From assembly GCA_023653785.1 (NCBI GenBank), contig JAMKCH010088182.1, positions 124,001-188,000 on the forward strand: 64,000 nt of DNA. Reading direction: 5' to 3'. Positions 1 to 11,888 of the stretch are shown here, piece after piece; the stretch's first letter is position 1, and each line of letters begins with the position of its first letter. This DNA is from Ophioderma brevispina (Eukaryota; Echinodermata; Ophiuroidea; Amphilepidida; Ophiodermatidae). Under the pieces are notes generated by a model, which did no database searches, was not told the origin of the DNA, and worked only from the letters and a program-made list of their open reading frames with translations. The position numbers and the translations under genes are program-made.

Positions 1-1292
1 CTTTGGGTCTGTCAGACTGAAAGTATAAGGCTATTACAGCCCAATTCTGCATATTGGGAAGTAGTAAACAGATCTGTGTCTTATCCAATTTGGATTGTTG
101 ACCTAATTATGCTCATGGCGACTGATTGTTTTGCTATATTAACCTCTGCATCTCCTTTTTCCAGCAACATTTGTTGTATTGATTGTGTACTTCTTATTAG
201 CGATCATAGTTTTTGCGACGTTCATGTGTGTGTCTTTTGTGTTTGGTTCATCAGTGTATCCCATCAAACACCAATTACGAAGGCTTTGCCAAGTAAGTCA
301 ACTGGTGAAAGAGGCCAAATCACCAGTATTGCCAATGTTCATTTTCAAGCCGATATAAAAGAGAATCTCCATCAACAATAAATGTGATTGGTCTTTGGCA
401 CTGTCTCAGGAGCATGCAGCATTCTCTGACAAGGACACTGTTCGTCGTAAATGGCCATCAGAAATTGTGCTTTATCGGGCCTAATAAAACATGCTTGGCT
501 TAAAAAACGATGGCGGATTGGTGAAAGTTCATTGACAAAGCACCTATCTAATGGGACAGTGCCAGACAGTTCTACAGATTGTGATAAACAGGAATCTTTG
601 AAATAACAACTGCTCATCGTGACCTTGGGAAGCCCGAAGCAGATGCCAAGGGTCTTGACTTCAGTTTTCCATATGTAGCTATTATAAGAAAACTCCAGCT
701 TGTTTTCATTTATTTGACTGTATCTTGCCTACTTGGAAACAGATCTTGTACATTGCCATCCTCACCAGCATTTATCCCTCGAAAATGTTTCTCATCTCAT
801 GCCTTTCTCCTGTTGAATGAAAAATGCTGTTCAAACTTGGCTGCAATTGCAAAGTCATCTTATCTCTTTCCATGCATTGAAGGTTTATAGAGATTATGCA
901 TCTTTCACAGTTGACCCACTTGGCAAAGCATCCGTTATCTTCAATATAGATACACTAGTGAACTAAACACAAAAGACAACCAAACATGAACATCTAATAC
1001 TAGCATCGCAAAACTACCCGCAACATCAAAAAACAAAATTGCTTCAGAAAAGACAAAACTTTCTCTCAATGATCTGAATAATAGGCTCTCATTAAAACTG
1101 AAGTACTTTAAAATACTTTATAACTTTTGTATCTTTTTGGTATGTTATACATTGCTGTGATGTTGAAGATCAAAATTAAATTTGGATGATGATGATTAAG
1201 TGGTGCCGAATGAAACAAAGATACTGCCACGTAATCTATGCAGAGATATGCAGATGTTGATATAGCCAAAATGGAAGTCGCCATGGCATAAT
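1..1292. other. No recognised gene
   Basis: Two small overlapping ORFs lie on opposite strands (about 76-381 plus, 372-617 minus). Neither shows a domain I recognise, and their AT-rich composition matches the surroundings. It could be the upstream part of the degraded gene remnant that starts near 1.75 kb, but I see no motif that proves this. Confidence 0.4.
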
Positions 1293-1655
1293 TTAAAGGC
1301 CACTATCAGCGATTTTTTCAAAATGTAAACAAATCGCACCCCTATTTTCATCTGAAGTCCATTTTGTTGCACTGTTGTATTGGAAATTTGGTATAAGACC
1401 CCTGGAAGTGGCTAACGATAAACTTGTATTTGTCAAGTCAGTGACAATTGTTATGCTTTATTTACTAATTAAGTCAGGATCCTACTTTTTTAGGTCTAGA
1501 ACCATTTGTATGACATCTTTAAGACCGCTTTAGAATTCTTTAGTGTCTGTTTTCACACAGTAATATAAGTTTTGGATATGACCCGACACTAGCAATTAAG
1601 ACAAAATACGCATTTTGAATAATTTTGTGACAAAATGACTCATAGTGGCTTTTAA
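1293..1655. mobile_element. MITE with TTAAAGG-type ends
   Basis: The left end reads TTAAAGGCCACTATCAGCG; the right end, on the other strand, reads TTAAAAGCCACTATGAGTC. That is an inverted terminal repeat of about 15 bp including a TTAA that may be the target duplication. There is no coding capacity. TTAAAGG ends with TTAA duplication resemble the T2 family of MITEs known from Xenopus, but only the termini are alike. Confidence 0.6.
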
Positions 1656-1749
1656 TAAAACATCCCTAATTGAGGACAGACACAGATCTGTTACTAACTA
1701 TCCATTATGCAGAAGAGGCCTGTAAAGGGCCTTTACTTTCGGTCTGACA

Positions 1750-2740
1750 AAGACAAGGAGAAACCTGCATGTGTTATGATATAGACTTTTGAAGAACTTA
1801 TTCGGTGATAACATTCGCTCCAATCTGCTGTTTGCCCATGCCTTTTCAGGTTGTGATACTACTTTCAGGAATATTTGGGGCTGGCAAGATCTATTTCTTC
1901 AAAGTACATTGGCGACCCTGTGGCTAGGGGGGGGGGGTGGGGGGGGGGGGGGGGGGGGGTGGGGAGGGGGCTGCTGTCCCAGAGTACTTTTTGTCTCCCA
2001 ATAGGATCCGGATCGAAGGTGGCCATGCAATGGTGTCCCCTGTTCAATGGTCACCAATCGGAGTCCTTTTTATGGTTAAGGCATAACCAGGTCCCCCCAC
2101 CCCCATTAACAACAGAAACTAATGTCTGGTAGAAACCACTGATTGGTTGGCGCCGAGATAGCGATTAACCTATGTTTTTAGCCGGCCGGATGATTAGTAG
2201 CAGGAATGCACTCAGGAAGGGCATATCAGATGTGTCAGTTGAAGGAATAAATGATCGCTGATTTCTGACCATGTTAGATATTGGGGTCTCACTGCAATAT
2301 ATCATAGATCGTACTGACCGCCGGTACTTTGAGTTTTAGGCATCAGTTGGCAGTTATTTTCAGGAGCCTCCAGATCGAACATGCTGTAAAAAGATGTAAT
2401 TTTGCTTCAACTGCTCTTCGGTGTTATAAACTCTGAGGATTCCACCAAAAACCTCCGCTGCAAACTCCACTTTGTTTTTGCAATGGATCGCAAGACCGAT
2501 GGTCAAAATTTAACTGACTGGGGCTGGATGACAAAGGGGAAATTGTTCCCCTCATGAACAAAGTCCTGCACCAGAGTTTTTCCACCAGAAATGATCTGAT
2601 GCATTATTGTTCTTTAGGATGCACACAATGAAATGTACCTGAAAGAGAATGGAGCGCACCACAGCTCGTAGACATTCGTGTCAAAACAATGGACCAAGAA
2701 CCAGCCTCAAGGATGATGAACTTGAAGACTAAATGTAATA
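1750..2740 (+). pseudogene. Degraded protein remnant with G-C-D-T-T motif
   Basis: Around 1819-1905 the plus strand encodes L-L-F-A-H-A-F-S-G-C-D-T-T, followed one frame over by G-I-F-G-A-G-K. Together these resemble a block of uncharacterised, multi-copy invertebrate proteins in which H-A-(F/L)-(S/T)-G-C-D-T-T-S precedes a G-x-G-K turn. I suspect a FEN1/XPG-like helix-turn-helix, by analogy only. About 600 bp further, at 2518-2533, D-W-G-W followed by a K-G-K-L-F-P stretch matches my memory of a tryptophan-rich block near the C-terminus of the same proteins. The reading frame shifts repeatedly, a 44-bp G tract interrupts it, and there is no open frame longer than about 85 codons. It is a dead copy of a dispersed gene or transposon-borne ORF. 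The family assignment is tentative. Confidence 0.35.
1927..1970 (+). repeat. Poly(G) tract
   Basis: Forty-four bases are almost all G, broken by two T and one A. Runs of eight or more consecutive G can form G-quadruplexes. The tract lies inside the broken G-C-D-T-T remnant. Its exact length is probably unreliable in the assembly. Confidence 0.9.
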
Positions 2741-2869
2741 GTCGGTCGATCTCGTCTGTTGCAACAATGTCTTTGCCACATGTTTGTGATGATGTAGAAA
2801 CTTGAAACTGTATCTTTTTCTCCTTTCTGCTATATAGGAGGATTTACTGTTTCCTTATTGTTCAAATGG

Positions 2870-3430
2870 TGGACAGTGGCCATATTGAAGAGGGGTCAAG
2901 ATGCTCTCCAAACTTTGAAAACATCTTACTTTATTTCTGATTCCCTCAATAAAAACCAAAAAACAAAAACAAACAAACACCTTATGTGCCATTTGTTTTG
3001 CCCATCTTGTGTCAAAGAAAAAATAAAAAAAAAAAAAAAAAAGGAAAAAATTCTACTTTTCAACCTGGGGATGGCAGCCAATATTGATTTAAAGGCCAAG
3101 ATATATCTGACAAACAAAACTAGTTAAATTGATTTGTTATGGCAGAATTAGTAGGAAATGTTATCTGTTTGTCGTTTTGGCCCATCCGTTACCAGAGATT
3201 TAAGAATTTGTACTTTCCAACATGGCGATGGTGGGCCAATTGGATTTTGAGGTTAAGATGATATCTCAACTTCATAAAACGACCCATTTTAATGATTTGT
3301 TATGCTAGAATTAGTAGGAAAGACATCTTGTTGCCCTTTTAGCTCATTTATTGCCAGAGATATGAGTATTTATGTTTTCAAAATGGCGGATGGCGGCAAT
3401 TTTGCCTTTGTCCATAGTTTGAACGCTTTC
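2870..3430 (+). repeat. Divergent tandem repeat, about 165-bp unit
   Basis: Roughly three diverged copies can be aligned by eye. The clearest two start near 3119 and 3286 and share GATTTGTTATG, AGAATTAGTAGGAAA, CCAGAGAT and an ATGGCGATGG/ATGGCGGATGG block. An earlier copy is interrupted by an A-rich tract (3008-3043). It appears to be an old minisatellite or the internal repeat of a dead element. Confidence 0.55.
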
Positions 3431-4043
3431 TGGGACTTCGATTTTGTGCAACGTTTGATATATTATGAACTGATCTTATACTAAAGAACATGCCAAGAAA
3501 CCCTTTTGTTGCAATATTTTTGGGGTTAGTGGGGGTACGTACATGTCATATTTTTATCCTCTATCCTGTCATTCTGTCTAATATTTAATCACTCAAACCT
3601 TTTGTACTTGATATTGTTCAATGTCTTCTCGCTCCTGGGCTTACGTTCTATGGTCCATTGCAAAGGAAAATAAATGCCACCTGATTAAAAGCGGGATATA
3701 TGTCTCTCTATGCCGGCGGCTGCAAATGCCTGATGACACTTTTTTTTCTACCAGATTGTAAAGCCTTCAGGGATGATTGACGTAGTAACGGTAGCAGATT
3801 CTACGGTAATATTATATATAGATAAAAATCTATTGTAATCCCAATTGTTGATTGTAAAGCTAGTTGTTTGTCTCTGACCACCACTATTAGTGGCCTTGTC
3901 TAGTTTTGAGTAACAATTCCATACAGTTGAAACACGCTTCCTTGTGGGTTTACAAGGTTGCGACGATTAACCTAGAGTCTTGGCTGTTTTGGCTCAGATT
4001 CTATTCCAACATAGGTCAGAAATTAAGCACTCTAAAAGTTTGA
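3431..4043. other. No recognised gene
   Basis: AT-rich sequence with no convincing ORF, repeat or RNA gene that I can see. Confidence 0.4.
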
Positions 4044-4197
4044 TTAAAACTAGGGAACGTGGTTGCCAGGTCGGGTAAAATGTTGCACAATAAATGTTTA
4101 TTTTGTGCATATTCTTGGATGTGTACAAATTAAACAATATTTGTGCATAATTTTGTTCCACCCGCTTACCATGTTCCCTAGTTTTAAGGAACTTGTT
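4044..4197. mobile_element. Short MITE, TTAA-flanked
   Basis: A 154-bp element. Its ends share TTAAAACTAGGGAAC(G/A)TGGT as inverted repeats of 20 bp with one mismatch, and similarity continues inward to GTGCACAA-like words. TTAA at both ends fits a TTAA target duplication. The whole element could fold into one hairpin. Confidence 0.7.
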
Positions 4198-4291
4198 TGT
4201 GTATCGTAAAAACAAGATATTTGAAATGGTGTAGCTATAATCTGGTGTTTTGATAATGACATGGACCCATTTAATTTCTTCACAATAAAGC

Positions 4292-4522
4292 TCATGCCAC
4301 AAGTCTGAGAGGAATTAAAGTATTTCTGTCTGAAGTACTTTTAGCGGGAAATAACCGCATATTTGCTGTAATACCGTCTGCGATTTCATTAATCAAAGGA
4401 AAGAGAGCAATGGACCAATCGCAGATTCCGGTGGTACCCCAGATATTAGAGAACGCCACTCCAATCCTACGCCGTCTGCAGCAAAACACTGGGTACGACC
4501 TGTTGTACGACCTCCAGTCCAT
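4292..4522 (-). pseudogene. Non-LTR reverse transcriptase fragment (palm region)
   Basis: The minus strand reads S-G-V-P-P-E-S-A-I-G-P-L-L, which matches the RT motif S-G-V-P-Q-G-S-V-L-G-P-L-L. It is followed by I-N-E-I-A-D-G-I and M-R-L-F, where the family normally continues with the catalytic A-D-D. Here the frame has slipped and the Asp pair is gone, but downstream residues (S-D-R-N) still look like the family. Upstream, the N-R-T-Q-C-like block before the motif also survives. One stop and at least two frameshifts occur within about 230 bp. It is a short dead piece of a CR1/L2/Jockey-type element, with no endonuclease or 3' tail nearby. Confidence 0.6.
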
Positions 4523-4683
4523 GTGCGGTTTTTTTTACCGGTAATACCATAGTAGGCCTAAGTTAGTTTATGTAGCAAAACTCGTGGGCTACTATTTCGA
4601 ATGCTCTGCTGTAATCTAGAAACGAAACATCCATTCGCCGATTAAAAGTGCTGGATCAATCACCGACAACATCCATTTTGTCT

Positions 4684-4763
4684 CGCATATGGAAGCTCAA
4701 GTGTATTACTTTCACCCTATATCGAGATAAGGTGAAAGTAATACACCTGAGCTTCCATATGCG
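4684..4763. repeat. Perfect-stem hairpin, 33-bp arms
   Basis: Arms at 4684-4716 and 4731-4763 are reverse complements with a single mismatch, separated by a 14-base loop. The stem contains ATTACTTTCACC and its complement. It is most likely a very short MITE or a recent inverted duplication, and it directly abuts the GATA-word array. Confidence 0.85.
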
Positions 4764-4775
4764 GGAAGTGTATCC

Positions 4776-5050
4776 TTATATCGAGATAGCGACAACGCTC
4801 TGTTAATTATAGATAACAAAGCTGAATCCCGAATAATGGTCATTATCTTGAGTTTGTCAAGCTTATCTTGGGATAAGTCCCTTATCTCCAGATGGGAAAG
4901 GCTTATCTCCTGATAACAAAACTGAGATAAGCCTTATCTCCAGATCAAGAAGGCTTATCTCAAGATTAAAGCTGAGCCCCAAAACGGCTCTTAATCTTAG
5001 TTACAAAGCTTTTCTTGCAATAAGATCTCTAATATCTCCAGATAAGAAAG
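4776..5050. repeat. Array of GATA-type words (TTATCT / AGATAA)
   Basis: About 275 bp are packed with irregular copies of GCTTATCTCCAGATAAG on both strands. I count roughly nine TTATCT or AGATAA hexamers. The word is nearly palindromic around an asymmetric centre. It could be a decayed satellite. The hexamer also matches the core site of GATA transcription factors, but nothing here shows regulatory use. Confidence 0.6.
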
Positions 5051-5744
5051 TGCAATGTAATAAATGATACTTTTAGTGGTGTGCTCTTTAACCCTACGTG
5101 TTAGATAGTCTTCTATCCAAGAAAATCATATATGCCTTTCATTAGCATGGTATGCATTGCATCATCCAGATTGAAAGTTTAATATGGGCAGATTTGCACT
5201 TTCACTACAATTTGACGTACAAAAGAAGGTTAGAATGAAGTAGTACTTTGGAATTGAACTCAATCATACAAATGGACAGAATGGCCATTGATTGCAGAAG
5301 ATCACATAAAAATACTACCAGACGTATGTGCATTTCATTAAATGTAAAATTTTGTCTGCAAAGAAGGACGTTGCTGAAACATACAAGTAAGTTAGCGCGT
5401 GCCAATCACTTCAATCAGATTCAAATAGCTAAGGGCAAGGAACAATTTTATTAATTACTGCGTGGACTCTCTGCATCGGGTAGATATCTAAGTTCTACTT
5501 TAACATGTTAGCGCAAGTAAAATGTTTGCTTCATAGACCGTAGTACAAATATAGTCTGGTATTTCAATTCAATCAAGATCAAAGTTGTAAGTCAAAAAAT
5601 CTGGAAATATGATTGTGGTAGAAAATGGTGACTGAGGACTTTCAAATACTTCTTATCATAATCACTCAGGAAGGCCCTCCAAAGATATGCATTCCTGTCT
5701 TTACTTAAAGCACCATATCGAAATAGACAATAGACAGATAGACT

Positions 5745-5780
<36 letters not shown>

Positions 5781-6535
5781 CGTTAACGCAGTTGTTACTT
5801 TTTTTGTTAAAATTAGACACACAAGTTGCAAAATTAGACACACAAGTCATAATGACGGAATAAAGCAATACATAAGAAATGGAGTCACACAAGTATACCT
5901 CAGTTAGCACAGACAGACAAACAGATAAACTTGTTCACTTAACTGATGGATCCACAATAGTTAGATACATGGAAAAAGACAAGGAGGTATAATGTGCAAG
6001 TAAATTGGTCTACCTTTAAAAGTGTGTGTGATATTTCTGTATATTAGTTCTAGGAGCAGAAAAGGTATGAACTAAAATTGGTAGGAAAACGCGAGGCACT
6101 AGGTTTCAAGCGGTTACCTACCATTAGATAAGCCAATCGTACCACACCTGACTCGCAGGCAGAAACATATGTAAATATGCAATTTTATCTAATAGTCTCG
6201 GGATAAGCCCGAAGCCTGTATTTTAAGCATTACACAGGCTTCCCCGTGACGCGACTGGTAAATTGCTCTCAATATATTACAGTTTCTTTGTATAGAAACA
6301 TAAACCTGATTTTATATTTAGCAAATTCCACACAGTAAAGCTGATATAGACTGGTGTTTAATACCGGAGCAAGATTCAGTCATTTACTAATATTTTAAAA
6401 ACTGTAACAATTATGTACGTTGAATTTCGTTTCTGCTTTTGAGTTTTAAGCAGACGGTCATATAAATGATATATAAATGATATATAGACCAAATAATTAG
6501 ATTTAACCACCGCTCACATCAATTTCAGGATAATA
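5051..6535. other. No recognised gene; one microsatellite inside
   Basis: Small ORFs on both strands near 5.2-5.9 kb look like chance frames. The one clear feature is the (CAGA)n run listed separately. Confidence 0.4.
5744..5780 (+). repeat. (CAGA)n microsatellite
   Basis: About nine uninterrupted tetranucleotide units, with further imperfect units upstream. Confidence 0.95.
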
Positions 6536-6888
6536 TTAAAGGTGCAACGAGAGATTTTGAGGCATCCGTATTTTCTGCCATATGTAGTGGTTTGATATTA
6601 CACACTTTTACACTCTTACCTTTTATTTGGCTGCAGGGATGTCTTTAAAGTTCAAACAAAAGGTGATTTTTATATGCTTATATCTCAATATAAAACATAG
6701 GCCGAATTTCTTATTTGCTCCTATAGGAAATGAGAAATTTCGCAATTTTTGTGCCAAGGATACAATTATCAGCTTAATCCTTTCAGTTGGGGATATTTTT
6801 GATAGAAAGCTTTACATCAGTGCAAAAATCAGAATGTTCATACTTTTTAGGAACACCTGTAGTGTCAAATCTCTCATTGCACCTTTAA
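6536..6888. mobile_element. MITE with TTAAAGGTGCA ends
   Basis: The left end TTAAAGGTGCAACGAGAGAT and the right end (reverse strand) TTAAAGGTGCAATGAGAGAT agree over about 20 bp with one mismatch. TTAA is shared at both ends. It is 353 bp long and non-coding. A 103-codon frame starting inside at 6627 simply runs across the element and out of its right end. Confidence 0.75.
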
Positions 6889-8160
6889 ATTTCGCTTCAC
6901 ACCACGTGGCTTTTTCTGAAATCTATTCGTATTCATAAAATAGATTAATTAAAACCTTATTAATACCCGTCAAGTTACCATGGATTTTTCATGAGTTAAG
7001 GTTTAAAATGGAACTCTATAGTCTGCCTTTAAAATACCGTAGTGACCATCCAACATCGGCTTCGAATTACCCATGTTTGAGCAACGTGACAATATTGAAA
7101 CTGGATCTTTTTCTCTATAGCAAAAGAGAACTGGATCCTGAGGAGGTGATCGTGTACGAGAAGTTGACGAAATTACTGAATTTTCGACCCAATATACATC
7201 AGCTAGTCAATACGCAACATGAGATGCCACGGTGTTCACATTCGCACCTTTCCTAAGGGCACTTGTCTTGCTGTACATGTGCCGCCCAGCATACAACCTT
7301 ACTAAGGCACTCTTTTTCCATACAATTGTGCTATAATAGGGTATATTTTCAGCTGTTTGGCCTCCCAAGAGATAGACCTTTTCTGTGGACGTAGTGTACA
7401 TTATACTGTCTCTATCATTTTCTTATGTGTCCTACCTCAGGTATGCGCTATATTAAAGTGTGCCGTTTGACTGTGATTGATATCCATACATCTTCTTGTT
7501 ACGGAATACATAGATATGGTTGATATATTTCCCCCTACTAAACAATGTTTTATTTTCTGAATGAATCCCAACGGTGAATTGAATCAGGTTTTTATATTTG
7601 AAGAGTTGATATCCAAAAGGGCATAAATCCACTTTTCATAGTTCTGAGAAAACACCTTCTTTTAAAATAACCACATTACACTTTATCAATTCATATAATT
7701 TCGTTGTCAAAGAAAGATCCAACATGTAAAAGCCGAAAAAACAAAAACATATTTTTACTCTCTGATTTTTACAACATTTCTTTATTTCATGTGTGAAGTG
7801 GGTTTAGGCCCTTTCGGAAAACATATTTGAAGACCAAATTTGGGCAAACTACTTTCCAATAAAACCGAGATCTCAAAACAAGATTTGCTTTAAATGGAAT
7901 TAATCTCAGGTGGGGATGAAAATCGAAAACTGCGTCGAAATTGCTAAACTCTTCAAGTTATGACACTAGGTGGCCGCCAATTTTGAGTATTTTTAGCAAG
8001 GCCACTATTTTATATTTGAAGTATTTACAAGACCATATCGTTTTGGTGGGGTCATTTGAAGAATGATAATAATAACAATTGCACTGAATGATAATAATAA
8101 CAATTTGCATGAAAAAAAAGTTGGCTATTTTTGTCTTTATCTGCAAGAAATTAGCAAACC
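6889..8160. other. No recognised gene
   Basis: An 82-codon ORF (7008-7256 plus) has no recognisable motif. A 25-bp unit containing AATGATAATAATAACAATT occurs twice in tandem at about 8061-8106. Nothing else stands out. Confidence 0.4.
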
Positions 8161-9890
8161 GGAAAATGCCGAAATCCGTAACTTTGGAATGGAGTATGCG
8201 TGAAACGTGAAATTGGTGTAAAAATGTGTGTTTTACACCCTCCATCTTATTCTACAAATAACTCAATTTCGACAAAAAGTGGATTTAGGCCCTTTTAGAA
8301 ATCGACTCCTCATTTCAAAACGACTCTCTTATTCGGTACTAAACCAGCGAGAGATAAGCTGCGAAGAAGTGCTTATTACCGCGGCTCTTATAATAATATC
8401 ACTCTGCATGATAAGGGGCACCGTGTGTGCATAAGTTTGGGGTAAGAAGGCTCTTTTCTGAACCACTTCTGTACACTTTTTAAGTAATACGTGGCATAAT
8501 TACATTATACCATTCGCACTTACTTTGTATCACGTACTTTATTCCGTTATCGAATAGATGAATAGTAAGAGAAACGTATCTGAAATGGAGGGTAAACGAG
8601 AACAAGAGAGCGAATGAGGATAAACCTGAGTGGCTCGATAGAGAGGGTGAGTAAGAAATTAATCTTTGATTCTGTTACAGTGAGAAGGAAACTGTAACAG
8701 AATTCTATATTTCAAAATGAAATAACCAGATATTACAAATACCAACAAATGTTAGCTCGCTTAGCGATGTCACGTTTTTAAGTTGCAGAGAATATGCGGA
8801 GAATATCGTCGAAATATTTCCCTCTTCGATTTAGAGTTTCCAAACTAAAATAATCAGGATATTTTCAGAATAATTATATAATGTGGTTGGACTGTACCTT
8901 GGCCGATAGAATGGCTGGTCAACGAACTGTTGAGATAACGATTTTAAAATTTGAGACCTAGGGATTTTGTTGGTGTTATTTCTTTGGGGCATTGCGAGTG
9001 CACCATAGTTTATGCCATAGCCAAAAGCAAAAGCGATTCTGCCTATGAGCTATCAACCTGCGACCTTAGTCATCAACTTTATCCCGGATTGCGTTTTCGT
9101 CAATTGATTTTTCATGAAGGTTTGGTAGTGATATTAGTGGTGGCTGATACACGTTGATATTTGGTTACATTCCGCTCTTCGCTGTGTTGGGTTGGGAAAA
9201 AAAAAATTATAATTTAGAATTCTTTGAGCCTAACTGTTTCCCCAAATATCGTGTGCCCCACCTTCTTGTTGTCCGTTGGTTTTATTTTCATTTGAAGTTT
9301 AGATGGAGTCTGATTAAAAGATAGAACTTGAAACTGAAATAGCGGCCATTTCGCATTATAAGGTCAAGATAACTTTGTACTATTAAAAATTTGCCACAAT
9401 CGACGTTGTCATACAGGAGAAAAACATATAATTAGACTTGATCTTTAAAATGGGATAATATAACAGTTTAGCATTGACGAAGTTCGTAACCTTTGGACAT
9501 TTTTGGCTTAGGTCAAACAAAACAAACTATGCATTTTATATTTCGTATTATAAGTCGAGTAATGCAGGGCAGTTGGAATTGTCACTCTTTTCAACCGCAT
9601 GTTTTATGGACACGCAACAGATCTCTCAGCGCTCCTACCTGAGCTGCTTTCAGTTGATCCTCGCCTTAGCGGATCAGTCAGGTCGCATGACCTTGCTGTG
9701 AAAATCACCAAGGTCAAATTGGCCTCCCAAAGAAGATCATATCTTCCATTTTCTGTAGGCTTATGGAATACCCTTCCTGATCATGTAGCATCAAACCAGG
9801 ACTTGCAGAGTGTCGAAAGGGAGGGTAATCGCTATCTCGGCGTCAACCGATCAGCGTTACTAATTAGGGATACCTGCTGTTAATGCCGTT
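8161..9890 (+). repeat. Large direct repeat, copy 1
   Basis: This block recurs almost base for base about 1.97 kb downstream at 10135-11850, differing mainly by one- or two-base insertions and deletions. Both begin at TGCCGAAATCCGTAACTTTG and end just after an RT C-terminal fragment. A 12-bp-stem hairpin (TTCTGTTACAGT with its complement) lies near 8668-8702. Confidence 0.85.
9474..9883 (+). pseudogene. Non-LTR RT C-terminal fragment, copy 1
   Basis: Two overlapping frames encode a region ending in S-V-G-L-W-N-T-L-P-D-H-V, the conserved tail of many CR1/L2/Jockey-type RT proteins (usually (F/S)-x-x-x-x-x-W-N-x-L-P). Upstream lie an F-Y-x-x-H segment and an R-S-H-D segment before it. The palm and fingers are absent. 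The frame is broken near 9600 relative to the sister copy at 11.5 kb, which reads through. The last residues resemble the end of the element's ORF. Confidence 0.55.
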
Positions 9891-9892
9891 TA

Positions 9893-10133
9893 GTCAATTG
9901 ATTTTTCATGAAGGCTTTGGTAGTTGATATTCGTGGTGGCTGTGATACACGTTGATATTTGGGACATTTCGCTCTTCGCTGTTTTGGTTGGGAAAAAAAA
10001 TTATAAATTTAGAATTCTTTGAGCCTATAAACTGTTTAAAATATCGTGCTTCCCACCAGTTATTGTTGTCATGTTGCGTTATTTTCATTTGAGTTAGGAT
10101 TGTAGTTGATTAAAAGTAGATACTGAAAACTTG
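9893..10133 (+). repeat. Partial third copy of an internal segment of the large repeat
   Basis: This 240-bp stretch repeats the segment that appears at about 9099-9335 in copy 1 and 11066-11300 in copy 2 (shared words GTCAATTGATTTTTCATGAAG, TTAGAATTCTTTGAGCC). It forms the junction between the two long copies, as expected from unequal exchange, template switching or misassembly. Confidence 0.75.
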
Positions 10134-10134
10134 A

Positions 10135-11888
10135 AAATGCCGAAATCCGTAACTTTGGAATGGAGTATGCGTGAAACGTGAAATTGGTGTAAAAATGTGT
10201 GTTTTACACCCTCCATCTTATTCTACAAATAATTCAATTTCGACAAAAAGTGGATTTAGGCCCTTTTAGAAATCGACTCCTCATTTCAAAACGACTCTCT
10301 TATTCGGTACTAAACCAGCGAGAGATAAGCTGCGAAGAAGTGCTTTAATCTTATAATAATATCCCTCTGCATGATAAGGCGTGCACCGTGTGTGCATAAG
10401 TTTGGGGTAAGAAGGCTCTTTTCTGAACCACTTCTGTACACTTTTTAAGTAATACGTGGCATAATTACATTATACCATTCGCACTTACTTTGTATCACGT
10501 ACTTTATTCCGTTATCGAATAGATGAATAGTAAGAGAAACGTATCTGAAATGGAGGGTAAACGAGAACAAGAGAGCGAATGAGGATAAACCTGAGTGGCT
10601 CGATAGAGAGGGTGAGTAAAAAATTAATCTTTGATTCTGTTTACAGTGAGAAGGAAACTGTAACAGAATTCTATATTTCAAAATGAAATAACCAGATATT
10701 ACAAATACCAACAAATGTTAGCTCGCTTAGCGATGTCACGTTTTTAAGTTGCAGAGAATATGCGGAGAATATCGTCGAAATATTTCCCTCTTCGATTTAG
10801 AGTTTCCAAACTAAAATAATCAGGATATTTTCAGAATAATTATATAATGTGGTTGGACTGTACCTTGGCCGATAGAATGGCTGGTCAACGAACTGTTGGA
10901 TAACGATTAAAATTTGATACCTAGGGATATTTTGTTGGTGTTCTTTTCTTTGAGGGCATTGCGAGTGCCCCATAGTTTCTGCCATAGCCAAAAGCAAAGC
11001 CTATTCTGCCTATGAGCTATCACTGCGACCTTAGTCATCAACTTTATCCCGGATTGCGTTTTCGTCAATTGATTTTTCATGAAGGCTTTGGTAGTTGATA
11101 TTCGTGGTGGCTGATACACGTTGATATTTGGTACATTCCGCTCTTCGCTGTTTTGGTTGGAAAACAATAATTAGAAATTTAGAATTCTTTGAGCCTATAA
11201 CTGTTTCAAATATCGTGCTTCCCACTTTTCTTGTTGTCCTGTTGCGTTATTTTCATTTGAGTGTAGAGTAGTCTGATTAAAAGATAGATACTTGAAACTT
11301 GAAATAGCTGCCATTTCGCATTATAAGGTCAAGACTAACATTTGTACTATTAAAAATTGCACAATCGACTTTGTCATACAGGGAAACATATAGTTAGACT
11401 CTCGTATCTTTAAAATTGGATAATATTAACATTTTAGCCTTGACGAAAAGTTCGTTAACCTTTGGACATTTTTGGCTATAGCGTCCAAACAAACAAACTA
11501 TGCATTTTATATTTCGTATTATAAGTCGAGTAATTGCAGGGCAGTTGGAATTGTCACTCTTTTCCACCGCATGTTTTATGGACACGCACCAGATCTCCTC
11601 AGCCAGCTGCTACCTGAGCTGCTTTCAGTTGATCCTCGCCTTAGGGGCTCAGTCAGGTCGCATGACATTGCTGTGAAAGTCCCAAGGTCCAACTTGGCCT
11701 CCCACAGAAGATCATTTATCCCATTCTCTGTAGGCTTATGGAATACCCTTCCTGCTCATGTAGCATCAAACCAGGACTTGCAGAGTTTCGAAAGGGAGGT
11801 TAATCGCTATCTTGGCGCCAATCCGTCAGCGTTACTAATTAGATAACTGCTGTTAATGCCTAGATCAGCCTTGACATAAATAAAAAAA
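10135..11888 (+). repeat. Large direct repeat, copy 2
   Basis: Sister of the block at 8161-9890. It ends with an RT C-terminus and a short tail containing ATAAATAAAAAAA, which fits the 3' end of a non-LTR retrotransposon. Confidence 0.85.
11448..11846 (+). pseudogene. Non-LTR RT C-terminal fragment, copy 2
   Basis: A 124-codon frame reads through the region that is frameshifted in copy 1. It carries L-L-P-E-L-L, R-S-H-D and S-V-G-L-W-N-T-L-P-A-H-V, the conserved tail of non-LTR RT proteins, then ends shortly after a Q-S-F-E-R-E-V-N-R-Y helix. No catalytic residues remain. The A-rich tail follows about 40 bp after the stop, so this is a 5'-truncated insertion that was later duplicated with its flank. 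Confidence 0.6.

Noticed and set aside
7008..7256. 82-codon ORF
   Set aside because: Natural-looking composition, but no motif, splice sites or neighbouring exons.
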